This document shows positions 1 through 8,300 of a stretch of 14,034 nt of DNA, piece after piece. The position numbers and the translations under genes are program-made. Source of the DNA: Moraxellaceae bacterium (GTDB lineage Bacteria > Pseudomonadota > Gammaproteobacteria > Pseudomonadales > Moraxellaceae); the NCBI GenBank assembly GCA_030684415.1, contig JAUXNL010000473.1, positions 1 through 14,034 of the forward strand, written 5' to 3'. The notes below the pieces were generated by a model. The model worked only from the letters and a program-made list of their open reading frames with translations. It made no database searches and was not told the origin of the DNA. Numbering within the stretch: position 1 is the first letter of the stretch; each line of letters opens with the position of its first letter.

Positions 1-613
1 CCCAGGCTGAGTCCAGACGCCCCCCCATCAAGCCTGCAAGCGCAAACGCAAACGGCACCGCAAAGCCGACATAGCCCATGTACAACATGGGTGGATGGAA
101 GATGAGACCGGGGTCCTGAAGCAGCGGATTGAGATCGTTGCCATCGGGCGGGAAGTCCGGCAGCAAACGGTCAAACGGATTGGAAGTGAGCAGGATAAAG
201 AGAAGAAAAGCGACGCTGACCGCGCCAAGAATGGAAATGACCCGTGCCGTCATGTCACGCGGCAGGCTACGACTGAAACGGGCAACGGCTGCCGTCCACA
301 AGGCCAGCACCAGCGCCCACAGCAGCAAAGAGCCCTCATGCCCGCCCCACACCGCCGAAATCTTGTACCAGACCGGCAATGCCGTATTGCTCTGCCGTGC
401 CACATAGTCGACGGAGAAGTCATTCTGCAAAAACGCATGGGTGAGCATGGCAAACGAGAAGACCAGCAGCCCCAACTGGGTCCATGCACTGCGGCGAGCA
501 ACGGCCTGCGCCCCGGGATGGCCGCGCCACACCCCCACCATCGGCACCACGGTTTGCAACAGCGCGACGGCAAGCGCCAGCACCAAGGCAAAATGACCCA
601 GCTCAACAAGCAT
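1..613 (-). CDS. ccmF: CcmF-type cytochrome c maturation / haem lyase subunit, N-terminal part (cut by window edge)
   Basis: Integral inner-membrane protein of the system I cytochrome c maturation pathway; with CcmH it forms the haem lyase that transfers haem from CcmE to apocytochrome c. I translated the minus strand from the ATG at 613-611 and it stays open to base 1, giving 204 of the usual 640-670 residues. Diagnostic motifs are WGGHEGSLLLW at residues 89-99 and DPGLIFHPPMLYMGYVGF at 167-184, including a conserved His at 173. Hydrophobic segments lie at about 7-25, 44-62, 95-111, 125-143 and 175-198, fitting a multi-pass protein. A GGGAG lies 6-7 nt before the ATG. In the usual ccmABCDEFGH order ccmE lies immediately upstream; here upstream is a 266-nt spacer and divergent fabA, so this gene heads its transcript. 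The paralogue NrfE shares these motifs and cannot be excluded without the downstream genes. Confidence 0.93.
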   Translation of the reverse strand, partial: MLVELGHFALVLALAVALLQTVVPMVGVWRGHPGAQAVARRSAWTQLGLLVFSFAMLTHAFLQNDFSVDYVARQSNTALPVWYKISAVWGGHEGSLLLWALVLALWTAAVARFSRSLPRDMTARVISILGAVSVAFLLFILLTSNPFDRLLPDFPPDGNDLNPLLQDPGLIFHPPMLYMGYVGFAVPFAFALAGLMGGRLDSAW

Positions 614-786
614 CACGCACTCCCGCATCAATCACTGCACAGCCGAACCTTCAAGGCCAAACGCCCGGAGCCCTTGGGTGCTCAAAACTGCGCCATGATA
701 CGCAGCGACCTCTTCATGTCCATAAGGCGGATGTAATCCATCCCGCCCCTCGCCAGCCCTCGTCAGCTCACACATTTGGAAACAAG

Positions 787-860
787 TTGAGGAAGAAGGT
801 GGGACCAGACCGTCACAAGGCCACTGCTACAATCGCGGCGCCGTCAGACGACGGCGTCGC
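787..860 (+). promoter_or_regulatory. Candidate fabA promoter with possible FadR-like site and 11-bp leader hairpin
   Basis: Upstream of fabA there is an extended -10 element, TGCTACAAT, at 825-833, with no good -35 hexamer at the expected distance. This predicts a start near base 840. A GGTGGGACCAG at 798-808 resembles the FadR operator core GGTCNGACCAG and is centred about 38 bases before that start, close to the position from which FadR activates fabA in E. coli. A perfect-but-one-wobble 11-bp inverted repeat, arms 835-845 and 850-860 with loop AGAC, follows directly. The motif matches are seen in the sequence; promoter function and FadR binding are inference. FadR is not present in all gammaproteobacteria. 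Confidence 0.35.
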
Positions 861-879
861 CACAAGGACTGTTTCAACG

Positions 880-1392
880 ATGCGCAAGAACTCCTTCACC
901 CGTGATGAACTCCTGAGCTGCGGCCATGGCGAGATGTTCGGCCCCGGCAATGCACGCCTTCCACTGCCTAACATGCTGATGATGGATCGCGTTACGCTGA
1001 TCACGGATGAAGGCGGCAATCACGGCAAAGGCGAGATCATCGCCGAGCTCGATATCCGTCCGGACCTCTGGTTTTTCGGCTGCCATTTCGAAAGCGACCC
1101 GGTGATGCCCGGCTGCCTCGGTGTCGATGCCATGTGGCAATTGCTCGGTTTCTGGCTGGCATGGCGTGGTAATCCCGGGCGCGGGCGCGCGCTGGGCGCG
1201 GGTGAAATCAAATTTTTCGGCCAGGTGCTGCCTACCCACAGCAAGGTGACTTACCACCTGCACCTCAAGCGTGTGGTAGAGCGCAAGCTGGTCATGGGTA
1301 TTGCGGATGCCAGCATGCAGGTCGATGGTCGCGAGATTTACACCGCACAAGACCTGCGCTGCGGCCTGTTCACGAGCACTGACAACTTCTGA
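880..1392 (+). CDS. fabA: 3-hydroxydecanoyl-ACP dehydratase/isomerase FabA
   Basis: Bifunctional cytosolic enzyme that dehydrates 3-hydroxydecanoyl-ACP and isomerises trans-2- to cis-3-decenoyl-ACP, the branch point to unsaturated fatty acids. The 170-residue product matches the family length (about 171). It contains the N-terminal SFTRDELLSCGHGEMFGPGN block and the active-site region GCHFESDPVMPGCLGVDAMW, with catalytic His69 and Asp83 in the spacing expected for FabA rather than FabZ. The reading frame is open far upstream, but homology begins at the ATG at 880, which has AAGGA at 864-868 eleven bases before it. fabB follows 183 nt downstream on the same strand, the usual partner in this pathway. 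A leader hairpin and candidate promoter lie immediately upstream. Confidence 0.97.
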   Translation: MRKNSFTRDELLSCGHGEMFGPGNARLPLPNMLMMDRVTLITDEGGNHGKGEIIAELDIRPDLWFFGCHFESDPVMPGCLGVDAMWQLLGFWLAWRGNPGRGRALGAGEIKFFGQVLPTHSKVTYHLHLKRVVERKLVMGIADASMQVDGREIYTAQDLRCGLFTSTDNF

Positions 1393-1393
1393 T

Positions 1394-1536
1394 CCCGCAC
1401 TGGAGGCGGCTACCGGTCGTCTCGGTGCGGGCTGACATCCGGCCCTTTCAGGGGCGGATCAGACCTGCCGGCAACGTCAGTTCAACTGCCGGCGGCTACA
1501 ACTACCGCAAGCCCTGCTGTGCCACCAAGACAGGGC
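1394..1536 (+). repeat. Inverted-repeat-rich fabA-fabB intercistronic spacer
   Basis: The 183-nt gap between the fabA stop and the fabB start holds three separate inverted repeats. CCCGCAC at 1394-1400 pairs with GTGCGGG at 1425-1431. CTGCCGGCA at 1465-1473 pairs with 1487-1495 (9 bp with one G-U). GCCCTG at 1511-1516 pairs with CAGGGC at 1531-1536. None is followed by a T-run, so they do not look like intrinsic terminators. I see no coding frame or promoter I would defend here. They may be mRNA stabilisers or attenuators; that role is inference. Confidence 0.4.
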
Positions 1537-1575
1537 AGCGAGATGCAGAAAACTGCCGACTGAGGGAAAAAAACC

Positions 1576-2787
1576 ATGCGACGTGTCGTGATCACAGGGC
1601 TGGGCATCGTATCCAGCCTGGGCAATGACAAAGCCAGCGTCAGTGAAAGCCTGCGCCTCATGCGCTCCGGCATCACCGCCAATACCGTGTATGCCGAAAT
1701 GGGCTTTCGCAGCCAGATCAGCGGCACGCCGCAAATTGATCTGGATGCGCTGATCGACCGCAAGGACAAACGTTTTGAGGGCGGCGCGGCTGCTTATGCG
1801 CATGTGTCATTGCAGCAGGCCATCATCGATGCGGGTCTGCCCCCTGAAGTGGTGTCTCACCCGCGTACCGGACTCATCGCCGGATCAGGCGGTGCCTCCA
1901 CGGCTAATGTGGTCGAATCGGCCGACATCGCCCGCAGCAAAGGCGTCAAGCGTATCGGGCCTTACATGGTGCCGCGCACCATGGGCAGCACCGTATCCGC
2001 CTGCCTTTGCACTGCCTTCCAGATCAAGGGCGTGAACTACTCCATTTCTTCTGCTTGCTCCACCAGCGCTCATTGCATCGGCAACGCCGTCGAACAGATC
2101 CAGATGGGCAAACAAGACGTGATGTTTGCCGGTGGCGGAGAAGAAGAGCACTGGACCCTGTCGTGCCTGTTCGATGCTATGGGCGCCATGTCCAGCAAGT
2201 ACAACGACACGCCCGCAAAAGCATCGCGTGCCTATGATGCCAACCGCGATGGCTTCGTGATTGCCGGTGGCGGTGGCATGGTGGTGCTGGAAGAGTACGA
2301 ACATGCCGTGAAGCGTGGTGCAAAGATTTACGCCGAAGTCATCGGGTATGGTGCCAGCAGTGATGGCTATGACATGGTGGCGCCCAGTGGTGAAGGTGCC
2401 GCTCGCTCCATGCGCCTGGCACTGGAAACAGTGGACACGCCCGTGGACTACATCAATGCGCACGGGACCTCTACTCCCGTGGGTGATGTGGCCGAGCTCA
2501 AAGCCGTAAAAGACGTATTTGGCGCCAACGCACCGAAAATCAGTTCCACCAAATCCATCTCCGGACACTCGTTGGGAGCGGCGGGCGTACAGGAAGCGAT
2601 TTACTGTCTGCTGATGCTGGAAGGCGATTTCATCGCCGGCTCGGCGAATATCGACACGCTGGACCCGCAGGCCGAAGGCCTGCCCATCGTGCGAGAAACC
2701 ATCATGAACGCTGGCGTGAAAACCATCATGTCCAACAGCTTTGGTTTCGGTGGCACCAATGCAACGCTGGTGATGCGCAAGATTTGA
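1576..2787 (+). CDS. fabB: 3-oxoacyl-ACP synthase I FabB
   Basis: Cytosolic elongating condensing enzyme (KAS I) that joins malonyl-ACP to acyl-ACP and is needed for elongation of the cis-3-decenoyl-ACP made by FabA. The 403-residue protein has the family length (E. coli 406). It opens with RRVVITGLGIVSSLGN. The nucleophile is Cys161 in SSACSTSAHCIGN; the catalytic histidines are His296 (INAHGTSTPVGD) and His331 (SISGHSLGAAG), and the lysine is Lys326 (SSTKS). FAGGGEEEHW and FDAMGAMSSKYNDTP are FabB-type rather than FabF-type sequences, and the C-terminus has the glycine-rich NSFGFGGTNAT. The ATG is preceded by GAGGG at 1562-1566 with a 9-nt A-rich spacer. The gene ends three bases before a bidirectional terminator and faces tilS. 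Confidence 0.98.
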   Translation: MRRVVITGLGIVSSLGNDKASVSESLRLMRSGITANTVYAEMGFRSQISGTPQIDLDALIDRKDKRFEGGAAAYAHVSLQQAIIDAGLPPEVVSHPRTGLIAGSGGASTANVVESADIARSKGVKRIGPYMVPRTMGSTVSACLCTAFQIKGVNYSISSACSTSAHCIGNAVEQIQMGKQDVMFAGGGEEEHWTLSCLFDAMGAMSSKYNDTPAKASRAYDANRDGFVIAGGGGMVVLEEYEHAVKRGAKIYAEVIGYGASSDGYDMVAPSGEGAARSMRLALETVDTPVDYINAHGTSTPVGDVAELKAVKDVFGANAPKISSTKSISGHSLGAAGVQEAIYCLLMLEGDFIAGSANIDTLDPQAEGLPIVRETIMNAGVKTIMSNSFGFGGTNATLVMRKI

Positions 2788-2790
2788 ATC

Positions 2791-2848
2791 GGAGTGACCC
2801 CCATAAAAAACCGCAAGCGCCTTGCGGTTTTTTTATGGGGGTCACTCC
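2791..2848. terminator. Near-perfect palindromic bidirectional terminator between fabB and tilS
   Basis: Left arm 2791-2817 and right arm 2821-2848 are reverse complements except for one extra T (six A's against seven T's), around the 3-nt loop CGC. The inner core CCGCAAG-CGC-CTTGCGG is followed by T7 on the plus strand, and on the minus strand by T6, so it is an intrinsic terminator in both directions, for fabB and for tilS. The arms extend a further 13-14 bp outward (GGAGTGACCCCCAT). The right arm includes the last codons and the TGA stop of tilS. Confidence 0.92.
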
Positions 2849-4134
2849 ACCGGCGTCCAGGAGAGCCTGGCGCCTGCCGCATTGGCATATAAATCCGTCC
2901 CCGCCACCGCGTACAGCACCTCATCAACAAAGACCAACGGCAAACGATCACGACACCAGGGAGGAATGCCCCTCTCCTGCAACAGGCGCTTGAGTGACGC
3001 CGAATGTTCATGACCTGCCCGCCGCAGGCGCTCGCCACCTTGCCGGAAGCGGACGACCGAGTCCGGCGGTAACGGCAAACTGGCATACAGATAACGACCA
3101 TCGGGCAACAGCAGCGGACGGCATCCATCCCAGCGGCACTGCCATCCTTCTGGCAGCGCCAGCAACGGGCTCATCACATACAGATGTTCACGATAGCGGC
3201 GTAACTCACAGCCCGTCCATGCCAGTAATGGCGTGGCATCGGTTCGTGCTGCCACCACTTCATCCATGATTTTCTGGAGAAGGGCTTCATCCGGCAGCAA
3301 GAAATCTTGTTGCTGTAGCCAGTAGCGCAGCAACAGTCGCTGACGCGGCATGGAAAAAGACTGCAAGACGTTGATGTCCAGGCGCTGTTGCGCATCAATC
3401 GCCACCAGTGCCATCTCTGCAGCCATCTCTTCAAGCAAGCCCTCCGCTTCCTGCATGCGCTTGGCAGTTTGTGCCAATGTCGCCGACAGTGAGGGCCAGC
3501 GCTTTTCCAGTAAAGGCAGAGCCTCATGGCGCAGAAAATTGCGGGCATGACGGACATCCGCATTCGATTCGTCTTCAATCCATTCCAACTGATGCTCTAT
3601 CGCATACGCCAAGAGCCGGGATCGCGGTAGGCCAAGCAGCGGGCGCCACAGCGGAACCGTTCCGCTGGCAGCAGGCAACTCGCTGGCTGCTTGCATGGCG
3701 GCCAATCCGCGCACACCTGCACCCCGCATGAGACGGAACAGCACTGTCTCGGCCTGATCATCCTGATGCTGGGCGAGCAGCAAGGCATCGCCTGCCTGCA
3801 ACACGCCCACAAACGCCTCGCGCCTCGCCGCCCGAGCTGCCTCCTCCAGACTCCCGTGCGTAGGCGTCACGCGGACACGAAGCGCCATGAGTGGAACACT
3901 CAAATGGTCGCAAACCTGCATGACATGCACTGCCCACGCATCTGCCTGCGGACTCAAGCCGTGATGCACATGCACGGCCGCTATTTCAACACCCAACACC
4001 GGTGCAAGTTGCACCACGGCGTGCAACAGCACCGTCGAGTCGAGCCCTCCCGAAAAGCCGACCACGAGCCGACGCACCGATGGCGTAGCCTGCAGATGAG
4101 CCTCCATAAACTGCTGTAATTGCCGCTCAGGCAT
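2842..4134 (-). CDS. tilS: tRNA(Ile)-lysidine synthase TilS
   Basis: ATP-dependent enzyme that attaches lysine to C34 of the CAU anticodon of tRNA-Ile2, changing its decoding from AUG to AUA and its charging from Met to Ile. The 430-residue protein is the length of the long gammaproteobacterial form (E. coli 432). The PP-loop SGGLDS lies at residues 28-33 in VVGFSGGLDSTVLLHA, followed by VHVHHGLSPQADAW, AQHQDDQAETVLFRLMRGAG and RGLAAM. The central substrate-binding region and a C-terminal TilS domain (ERLRRAGHEHSASLKRLLQE, then IPPWCRDRLPLVFVDE) are present. The ATG at 4134 has no clear Shine-Dalgarno sequence. An intrinsic terminator separates it from accA upstream, so it probably has its own promoter or depends on readthrough. 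Its stop codon sits inside the terminator palindrome shared with fabB. Confidence 0.96.
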   Translation of the reverse strand: MPERQLQQFMEAHLQATPSVRRLVVGFSGGLDSTVLLHAVVQLAPVLGVEIAAVHVHHGLSPQADAWAVHVMQVCDHLSVPLMALRVRVTPTHGSLEEAARAARREAFVGVLQAGDALLLAQHQDDQAETVLFRLMRGAGVRGLAAMQAASELPAASGTVPLWRPLLGLPRSRLLAYAIEHQLEWIEDESNADVRHARNFLRHEALPLLEKRWPSLSATLAQTAKRMQEAEGLLEEMAAEMALVAIDAQQRLDINVLQSFSMPRQRLLLRYWLQQQDFLLPDEALLQKIMDEVVAARTDATPLLAWTGCELRRYREHLYVMSPLLALPEGWQCRWDGCRPLLLPDGRYLYASLPLPPDSVVRFRQGGERLRRAGHEHSASLKRLLQERGIPPWCRDRLPLVFVDEVLYAVAGTDLYANAAGARLSWTPVE

Positions 4135-4165
4135 GACGGTTATGTGCCCGGAATAAAGAGGAATT

Positions 4166-4195
4166 CACAAACAAAAACGCCGGCAACTGCCGGCG
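4166..4195 (-). terminator. Intrinsic terminator downstream of accA
   Basis: Read on the minus strand, a 7-bp GC stem CGCCGGC/GCCGGCG (4195-4189 with 4184-4178) and loop AGTT is followed by TTTTTGTTTG. This is a standard rho-independent terminator for transcripts running out of accA, starting 17 nt after its stop codon. On the plus strand there is no T-run after the stem, so it is one-directional. It marks the likely end of the bamA-to-accA operon. Confidence 0.88.
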
Positions 4196-4212
4196 CTTTC
4201 GCATCGTTGCAC

Positions 4213-5163
4213 TTACTGCACGCCGTAGCTCATCAGACGCTCGTAACGGCGAGCCAACAGTGCTGGCGTATCGAGACTGCGCAATTTCTTCAGTTGACGT
4301 ATGACTGCCTTGCGCAGGCTGTCGGCCATGGCATCCATATCACGGTGCGCACCGCCAAGCGGTTCCTTGACGAGCTCGTCCACAAAACCAAGCTCTTTCA
4401 GACGTTCAGCCGTCAGGCCCATGGCATCCGCCGCCTCAGGTGCTTTTTCTGATGTTTTCCACAAAATTGAGGCGCAGCCCTCAGGGGAAATCACCGAATA
4501 CGTGCTGTATTGCAACATGAGCAGGCTGTCACCCACACCAATGGCCAATGCGCCGCCGGAGCCGCCCTCGCCAATCACGGTGGAGATGATTGGCGTTTTC
4601 AACCGCGACATCACCGCCAGATTGCGCGCGATCGCTTCGCTTTGACCCCGTTCCTCAGCATCAATCCCGGGAGAGGCGCCCGGTGTATCGATGAAGGTCA
4701 GCACGGGCAAATGATAACGCTCTGCCATTTCCATCAGACGCAAAGCCTTACGGTAGCCTTCAGGCTTGGGCATACCGAAATTACGGCGGACTTTTTCTTT
4801 TACGTCACGACCCTTCTGATGACCAATCACCATCACCGGCTCACCCTGCAAGCGAGCCGTGCCACCGATAATGGCCGCGTCATCGCCGAAAACCCGGTCA
4901 CCGTGCAACTCATCGAAGTCGGTAAAAATACGCTCGACATAATCCATGAGGTAAGGACGTTTCGGATGTCGCGCCAGTTGCGACACCTGCCAAGCGGTGA
5001 GCTTGGTGAATATTTCTTCCGTCAGTTTGAGGCTCTTGTCCTGCAAACGGCCGATTTCATCATTGATGTTAAGACCTGTGCCGGTACCCACCAGCTTCAG
5101 ACCTTCAATTTTGGCCTCGAGCTCGGCAATCGGCTGTTCAAAATCCAGATAGTTCGGATTCAT
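4213..5163 (-). CDS. accA: Acetyl-CoA carboxylase carboxyltransferase subunit alpha
   Basis: Alpha subunit of the carboxyltransferase component, which with AccD moves the carboxyl group from biotinylated AccB to acetyl-CoA and so makes malonyl-CoA, the first committed step of fatty acid synthesis. The 316-residue protein compares with 319 in E. coli. It begins with the typical NYLDFEQPIAELEAKIEGL helix, and has RPYLMDYVERIF and ELHGDRVFGDD at 69-94, the TPGASPGIDAEERGQSEAIA block at 160-179 and the GEGGSGGALAIGVGD oxyanion/CoA region at 198-212. A strong purine-rich GGAAGGGA lies just before the ATG at 5163-5161. The 162-nt gap to dnaE contains two small hairpins, so accA may be read from the operon and also have its own leader. 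It is followed by an intrinsic terminator. Confidence 0.98.
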   Translation of the reverse strand: MNPNYLDFEQPIAELEAKIEGLKLVGTGTGLNINDEIGRLQDKSLKLTEEIFTKLTAWQVSQLARHPKRPYLMDYVERIFTDFDELHGDRVFGDDAAIIGGTARLQGEPVMVIGHQKGRDVKEKVRRNFGMPKPEGYRKALRLMEMAERYHLPVLTFIDTPGASPGIDAEERGQSEAIARNLAVMSRLKTPIISTVIGEGGSGGALAIGVGDSLLMLQYSTYSVISPEGCASILWKTSEKAPEAADAMGLTAERLKELGFVDELVKEPLGGAHRDMDAMADSLRKAVIRQLKKLRSLDTPALLARRYERLMSYGVQ

Positions 5164-5189
5164 GCTGTCCCTTCCCGATACAGTCAGTA

Positions 5190-5225
5190 GGTAGCCAACC
5201 GGCTACCAGCGCCGCTGTTGGCGGC
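5190..5225 (-). repeat. Two tandem small hairpins in the accA leader
   Basis: GGTAGCC at 5190-5196 pairs with GGCTACC at 5201-5207 around a 4-nt loop, and GCCGC at 5211-5215 pairs with GCGGC at 5221-5225 around a 5-nt loop. Both lie in the gap between the dnaE stop and the accA start, the nearer one 26 nt from the accA ATG. Neither is followed by a T-run on the minus strand. I found no convincing promoter hexamers in the rest of this 162-nt gap. Confidence 0.35.
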
Positions 5226-5325
5226 ATTGAATGGGCGTTAGTGTAACTGCGGCACGCGTTAGCTGCGACCTGTCGGTCTGGCGCCATTTGCTGCAATTTG
5301 TTTCACCCCCGGCCTCATCTGGCGG

Positions 5326-8300
5326 CTAGTACAACACCTCGACAGCGGCCGTACCGTACTGCTGGCGCAGGCGTTTGAGGAGATCCTCCGAGGGCACGAC
5401 ACGCCACTGCTCACCCAAGCGCAACGCGGCTTCCGCATCCGACCGGCGATAGCGCAGACGTACCGGTGCCCCTTGAGCCCCCGACGCCGGACGATGGCTG
5501 GAGAGCAGTTGCTGCAGATCCTGGGCAAAACGTGCGCCCAGCGCTGCAGCCTCAAGACGAATTTCCAAGCCTCGGCTACGGCTCGCTCTGGCTTCCGCCA
5601 GCGTCATCACCTTGCGCACCACCATTTTCAGGCCGCCGTTATAGTCATCATGGCTAACCTCACCTTCGACAACAATGACGGTGTCACGGGTCAGCACATG
5701 ACGGTATTGCTCATAGGTATCCGTGAAAAGTGCCGCCTCGATACGGCCAGTGCGATCATCCAGTTGCACGAACGCACGAGAGCCGCGCTGGCCCTTCTGG
5801 ATGCGTGTCGCTAACACCAGACCGGCAACCGTCGTGGTCACACCACGCCTTGTGGGCTGCAAATCTGCCAGCCGCTGTTCAACAAATCGCACCAGCTCGG
5901 CTTCATACTGATCAATCGGATGGCCGGTGAGATACAGACCCAGCGTTTCCTTTTCTGCCATCAGACGTTCGTCATCGGTCCACTGCAGGGCATCGATGAA
6001 CTCACCGCTAGGCGCGGCCTCAACCACGTCGCCGAACAAATCAAGAATGCCGGCATCTGCATTTCGTGCCTGCTGCTCCGCCGCCGCCACCGCCTCATCA
6101 AGAGAGGCCATGAGAATACCGCGATGCGGGCCGAGCGCATCCAGCGCGCCCGCTCGCACCATGGCCTCCAGCGTACGTTTGTTGCACTTGCGCAAATCAA
6201 CACGGCGGCAAAAATCGAAAAGATCCTTATAAGGACCGCTTTCTCTGCGCCCCTTCACGATATTCTCAGTCGGTCCTTCACCCACGCCCTTGATGGCACC
6301 CAGGCCATAAATGATTTCACCCGCATCCGTGGTGACAAACTTGAACTGGCTGACATTCACATCGGGCGGCGCCAGACGCAACTTCATCTCGCGACACTCT
6401 TCGATGAAGGTCACGATCTTGTCGGTATTGTGCATTTCTGACGACAGCACCGCCGCCATGAACTCTGCCGGATAATGCACTTTTAGCCAGGCCGTCTGAT
6501 ACGACACCAAGGCATAGGCGGCCGAATGCGACTTGTTGAAACCGTAGCCCGCAAACTTTTCCATCAAGTCAAAAATGTGTCCGGCGAGATCCTTGTCGAT
6601 CTTCTGCTCTTCGGCACCGGCCATGAATTTGACACGCTCTTTGGCCATTTCCTCGGGCTTTTTCTTGCCCATGGCGCGGCGAAGCATGTCTGCACCACCT
6701 AGCGAATAGCCAGCCATGACCTGTGCAATCTGCATCACCTGCTCTTGATAGACGATGACGCCATAGGTCGGCTTGAGCACAGGCTCCAGACATTCGTGCT
6801 GGTACTGCGCATCGGGATAGGCGACTTCGGCACGACCATGCTTGCGGTTGCAGAAGTCATCCACCATCCCCGACTCCAGCGGCCCCGGACGGAAGAGCGC
6901 AACGAGAGCAATAAGATCTTCAAAATTGGAGGGCAGAAGCTTTTTCAGCAACTTCTTCATGCCGGGCGATTCCAACTGAAAAACAGCGGTGGTTCGCCCT
7001 TCCTGCAACAGCTTGTAGGTGGCCCTGTCATCCAGAGGCAACGCCATGATGTCAAGTGGAGGCTCGCTGCGCCGCGCGCGCTTGGCATTGATGTCTTTCA
7101 ATGCCCAATCAATGATGGTGAGTGTGCGCAGGCCAAGAAAGTCAAACTTCACCAGACCGACTTGCTCGACATCATCCTTGTCATACTGGCTGACCCAGCG
7201 TCCTTCTTCATCACAGAAAACGGCGGTGAAATCCGTGAGCTTGCCCGGCGCAATCAGCACGCCACCGGCATGCTTGCCGACGCCTCGGGTCAGGCCCTCC
7301 AGCTTCAGCGCCATCTCCCATATTTCCAGCGCGTCTTCATGGTCAGACATTTCCGGCGTACTGAGCAGCTCGTCAAGTTGCGGCTCTTCTTTGCGCGCCT
7401 CTTGCAGACTGATGCCGGGAGTAAACGGAATCAGCTTCGACATCCTGTCCGCAAGGCCATAAGACTTGCCTTGCACACGCGCCACATCCCGCACCACCGC
7501 CTTGGCCGCCATGGTGCCAAACGTAATGATTTGCGAAACGGCCTCACGACCATAATGTCCGGCCACATACTCAATGACCCTGTCTCGGCCATCCATACAG
7601 AAATCGATGTCGAAGTCGGGCATGGAGACACGTTCAGGATTGAGGAAGCGCTCGAACAGCAGGTCATAGGGCAAAGGATCGAGATCGGTGATTTTCAGCG
7701 CCCATGCCACCAGTGATCCCGCTCCAGAACCACGACCGGGGCCCACCGGAACTCCGTTTTCCTTGGCCCAGCGAATGAAGTCCATCACGATGAGAAAGTA
7801 GCCCGCAAACCCCATCTGGTTGATGATTTTCAGTTCAAAATCAAGACGCTGATCATAGATGCTACGGCGCTCTGCATAATCCACCGCCGTCGGATCCAGC
7901 ACTAGCGACAAGCGCTGATCCAGACACTCACGCGTATGGGCAATCAGATATTCATCGATGGTCATGCCTGCCGGAACCGGATAATTCGGCAGGAAGCTCT
8001 TGCCCAAGCGGATATCGAGCGTACACCGCCGGGCAATCTCTAACGTGTTTTCAATCGCCTCGGGGATATCTGCAAACAGCTCGGCCATCTGCTCGGGCGA
8101 CTTGAGGTATTGCTCCGGGGAGTAATCACGTGGTCGCCGTGGATCGGCCAAGACATAGCTGCGTGCGATGGAGACACGCACTTCATGCGCCTCAAAATCT
8201 TCGGGTGCTAGAAATCGGACATCATTGGTCGCAACGACCGGACATCCCTTCTCGGTCGCTAATGCGATAGCGGCATGCAAATGCCGCTCATCTCCATCGC

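Noticed and set aside
95..736. Long plus-strand open frame opposite ccmF
   Set aside because: Low-complexity basic product rich in His, Gln and Arg, antisense to a well-supported ccmF; a shadow frame.
632..775. 47-codon minus-strand reading frame in the ccmF-fabA spacer
   Set aside because: No ribosome-binding site before its ATG, no recognisable family, and it spans the region only because the spacer is GC-rich.
484..879. N-terminal extension of the FabA reading frame
   Set aside because: Open frame only by chance; it overlaps ccmF on the other strand, has no FabA-family sequence, and would run through the promoter and hairpin. Family similarity begins at the ATG at 880.
6745..7716. 323-codon open frame antisense to dnaE
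   Set aside because: Lies wholly within the DnaE polymerase core; composition is that of a complementary-strand shadow and no domain is recognisable.
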